5,677 nt of DNA, taken from positions 1 through 5,677 of the forward strand of contig JAAUZS010000031.1 of NCBI GenBank assembly GCA_014804495.1, given 5' to 3'. Positions within the stretch are counted from its first letter, which is position 1. Each line of letters begins with the position of its first letter. Both the position numbers and the translations under genes were made by a program. This document shows, one piece after another, positions 4,450 through 5,677 of this stretch. The stretch comes from Lachnospiraceae bacterium (GTDB taxonomy: Bacteria; Bacillota; Clostridia; Lachnospirales; Lachnospiraceae). Under the pieces are notes generated by a model. It was not told where the DNA came from. It saw only the letters and a program-made list of their open reading frames with translations, and did not search any database.

Positions 4450-5652
4450 ATGAAAAAGAAAATAATATCAGCGTTAATGGTGTGTGCATCTGTCATTTTC
4501 ATGCTTTCAGGATGCGGTTCATCCAAAGGGGCGGATACGAAGCTTATCATATGGACCAATATGGATGTTGAGACAGACACTATCCAAAAGTATGCTGATG
4601 AATGGGGGGCGGTAAATGGATATGAGGTCGATGTCATCCACCAGTCCCCATCTGTTCAACAGTTTGCACAGGCAATAAACAGTGATGATGGTCCTGATGC
4701 AATTGTCGGGATACCCAATGACCAACTTGCCGATTATGTTAACGCCGGACTGACTGCGGAAGTACCTGCAGAACTTTATAGTGACAGTGATTTCTCGGAC
4801 GCTGCAATTCAAGCATGCTATGTAGAGGGCGTCAGATATGCAGCACCACTTTCCGTTGAGACGACAGCGTTATTTTATAATACAGAACTTGTATCAAAGG
4901 TTCCTGCCACATGGGAGGATTTGGTGGAGCATGCGGAAGCAGACGGCGGCTTACAGTTCGATGCTACAAGCATTTATTATGACCTTGGATTTGTAAGGGC
5001 ATGCGGTGGATACATTTTCAAGTATGAAAATGGCGCATATGATGTTACAGATATCGGTTTAGCAAACACTGGTGCCAAACAGGCATATAACTTCATTAAT
5101 GACCTATGTAATCAATACAATTTGCTTTCGGCAGATGTTACGGCAGATATAGCCAGAAGCAATTTCCAAAATGGGCAGACTGCATATTACATTGGCGGTC
5201 CATGGGATATAGACGGTTTTACATCTGCGGGAACGTCTTTTGCTATAGTGGAGATGCCGACTTTCAATGGGCAGCCTTTTGTCACTCCGGTGGGAACACA
5301 GGTGAGCTTTGTGAGCAATAAGAGCAACAATCAGGATAAGGCATGGGAATTTATTATGTACTTAATTGATAATGGAGCAATGGGAATGTATGAGGCAGGA
5401 GATCGAATTCCTGCAAAACTATCAGATCAGGAAAATGAAAAAATACAAATTGATGAAAATGCAACGACATTCATAGCTCAGATAAATAATGGGGAACCAA
5501 TGCCCACAGTATCAGAGATGGGACAGCTCTGGAGTATTCACACGAACAATATCAGATCTATGTGGACGGGGGAACTTACTCCGCAGGAAGCGGCAGAAAA
5601 TATGGTAAGGCAGCTTGAAGAAGCAGTCGAGCTGATGAATTCAGGAAAGTAG
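4450..5652 (+). CDS. Extracellular sugar-binding lipoprotein of an ABC importer (family 1, MalE/GanS type)
   Basis: A 400-residue solute-binding lipoprotein of normal family length. Residues 1-22 are a lipoprotein signal peptide with lipobox LSGC (Cys22). The mature part has the carbohydrate-binding SBP family 1 pattern: an opening strand KLIIWTNMD, GPDAIVGIPNDQLADYVNAG in the first lobe, the hinge segment APLSVETTALFYNTEL, ATWEDLVEHA, the FQNGQTAYYIGGPWDI segment typical of MalE/cyclodextrin-binding proteins, and a closing helix with LTPQEAAENMVRQLEEAV. It would capture galacto-oligosaccharides at the cell surface and pass them to an ABC permease, by analogy with Bacillus GanS. The ligand is inferred from the GH53 neighbour and not from specific residues. 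It follows GH53 by 12 bases. Its first seven residues (MKKKIIS) almost repeat those of the CBM lipoprotein (MKKKMIS), a common lipoprotein start. Confidence 0.9.
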   Translation: MKKKIISALMVCASVIFMLSGCGSSKGADTKLIIWTNMDVETDTIQKYADEWGAVNGYEVDVIHQSPSVQQFAQAINSDDGPDAIVGIPNDQLADYVNAGLTAEVPAELYSDSDFSDAAIQACYVEGVRYAAPLSVETTALFYNTELVSKVPATWEDLVEHAEADGGLQFDATSIYYDLGFVRACGGYIFKYENGAYDVTDIGLANTGAKQAYNFINDLCNQYNLLSADVTADIARSNFQNGQTAYYIGGPWDIDGFTSAGTSFAIVEMPTFNGQPFVTPVGTQVSFVSNKSNNQDKAWEFIMYLIDNGAMGMYEAGDRIPAKLSDQENEKIQIDENATTFIAQINNGEPMPTVSEMGQLWSIHTNNIRSMWTGELTPQEAAENMVRQLEEAVELMNSGK

Positions 5653-5659
5653 TGATATT

Positions 5660-5677
5660 ATGAAAAAAAAGAATAAT
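5660..5677 (+). CDS. Start of next operon gene, probably ABC sugar permease (cut by window end)
   Basis: An ATG seven bases after the binding-protein stop opens a frame encoding Met-Lys-Lys-Lys-Asn-Asn before the window ends. GGAAAG (5644-5649) is a weak ribosome site ten bases upstream. In sugar ABC operons the gene after the solute-binding protein is usually a MalF-type permease, and a lysine-rich start fits the cytoplasmic N-terminus of one. Only six codons are visible, so the product is inferred from context alone. Confidence 0.5.

Noticed and set aside
3491..4812. Several minus-strand frames opposite GH53 and the binding protein gene
   Set aside because: Low-complexity translations without family features, fully opposed to genes with clear catalytic or binding motifs.
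1..5677. CRISPR array, insertion sequence or integrase
   Set aside because: No regularly spaced repeats, no transposase or recombinase motifs and no terminal inverted repeats are visible.

Overview
The window looks like chromosomal DNA of an anaerobic, low-GC Firmicute, most likely a gut clostridium of the Lachnospiraceae type. The basis is AT-rich DNA, strong AGGAG/GGAGG ribosome binding sites, sigma-A promoters of TTGACA/TAAAAT form, MKKK-type lipoprotein signal peptides with a Cys lipobox, and a plant-glycan utilisation locus of the kind such bacteria carry. The genus is inferred, not proven. All genes are on the + strand.

Left part (1-1453), accessory in character: a HicB-type antitoxin whose HicA partner is not in the window, preceded by a perfect 14-bp palindrome. 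After a 139-bp gap comes a short, divergent ornithine/aspartate-carbamoyltransferase-fold protein. Its active-site motifs differ at several key positions, so its substrate is unclear. Between this gene and the next lies a stretch that closely resembles the D-arm plus anticodon-arm of initiator tRNA-fMet (about 1483-1521). It has no T-arm or acceptor stem, so it reads as a tRNA relic.

Right part (1527-5677), a beta-1,4-galactan / galacto-oligosaccharide utilisation locus: a LacI-family regulator with its own promoter and a strong rho-independent terminator. Then a near-consensus extended -10 promoter drives an operon of (i) a small lipoprotein made almost entirely of a CBM61-like carbohydrate-binding module, (ii) a GH53 endo-beta-1,4-galactanase without a signal peptide, (iii) a family-1 sugar-binding lipoprotein of an ABC importer and (iv) the first six codons of the next gene, probably the ABC permease. 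The logic resembles the Bacillus gan system: the solute-binding protein and permeases import galacto-oligosaccharides, the GH53 enzyme cuts galactan chains, and the LacI protein represses until an inducing sugar is present.

The most notable observation is the junction between the CBM lipoprotein and the GH53 gene. They are in the same reading frame and separated only by one TAA codon and one sense codon, so a single stop divides what would otherwise be a 551-residue secreted, lipid-anchored CBM-GH53 enzyme. The same junction carries a well-placed Shine-Dalgarno sequence for the GH53 ATG. It may therefore be a real split into a surface binding protein plus a cytoplasmic enzyme, or a recent nonsense change. 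Overlapping inverted repeats in the operon leader and tandem repeats over the lacI -10 box are candidate control sites.
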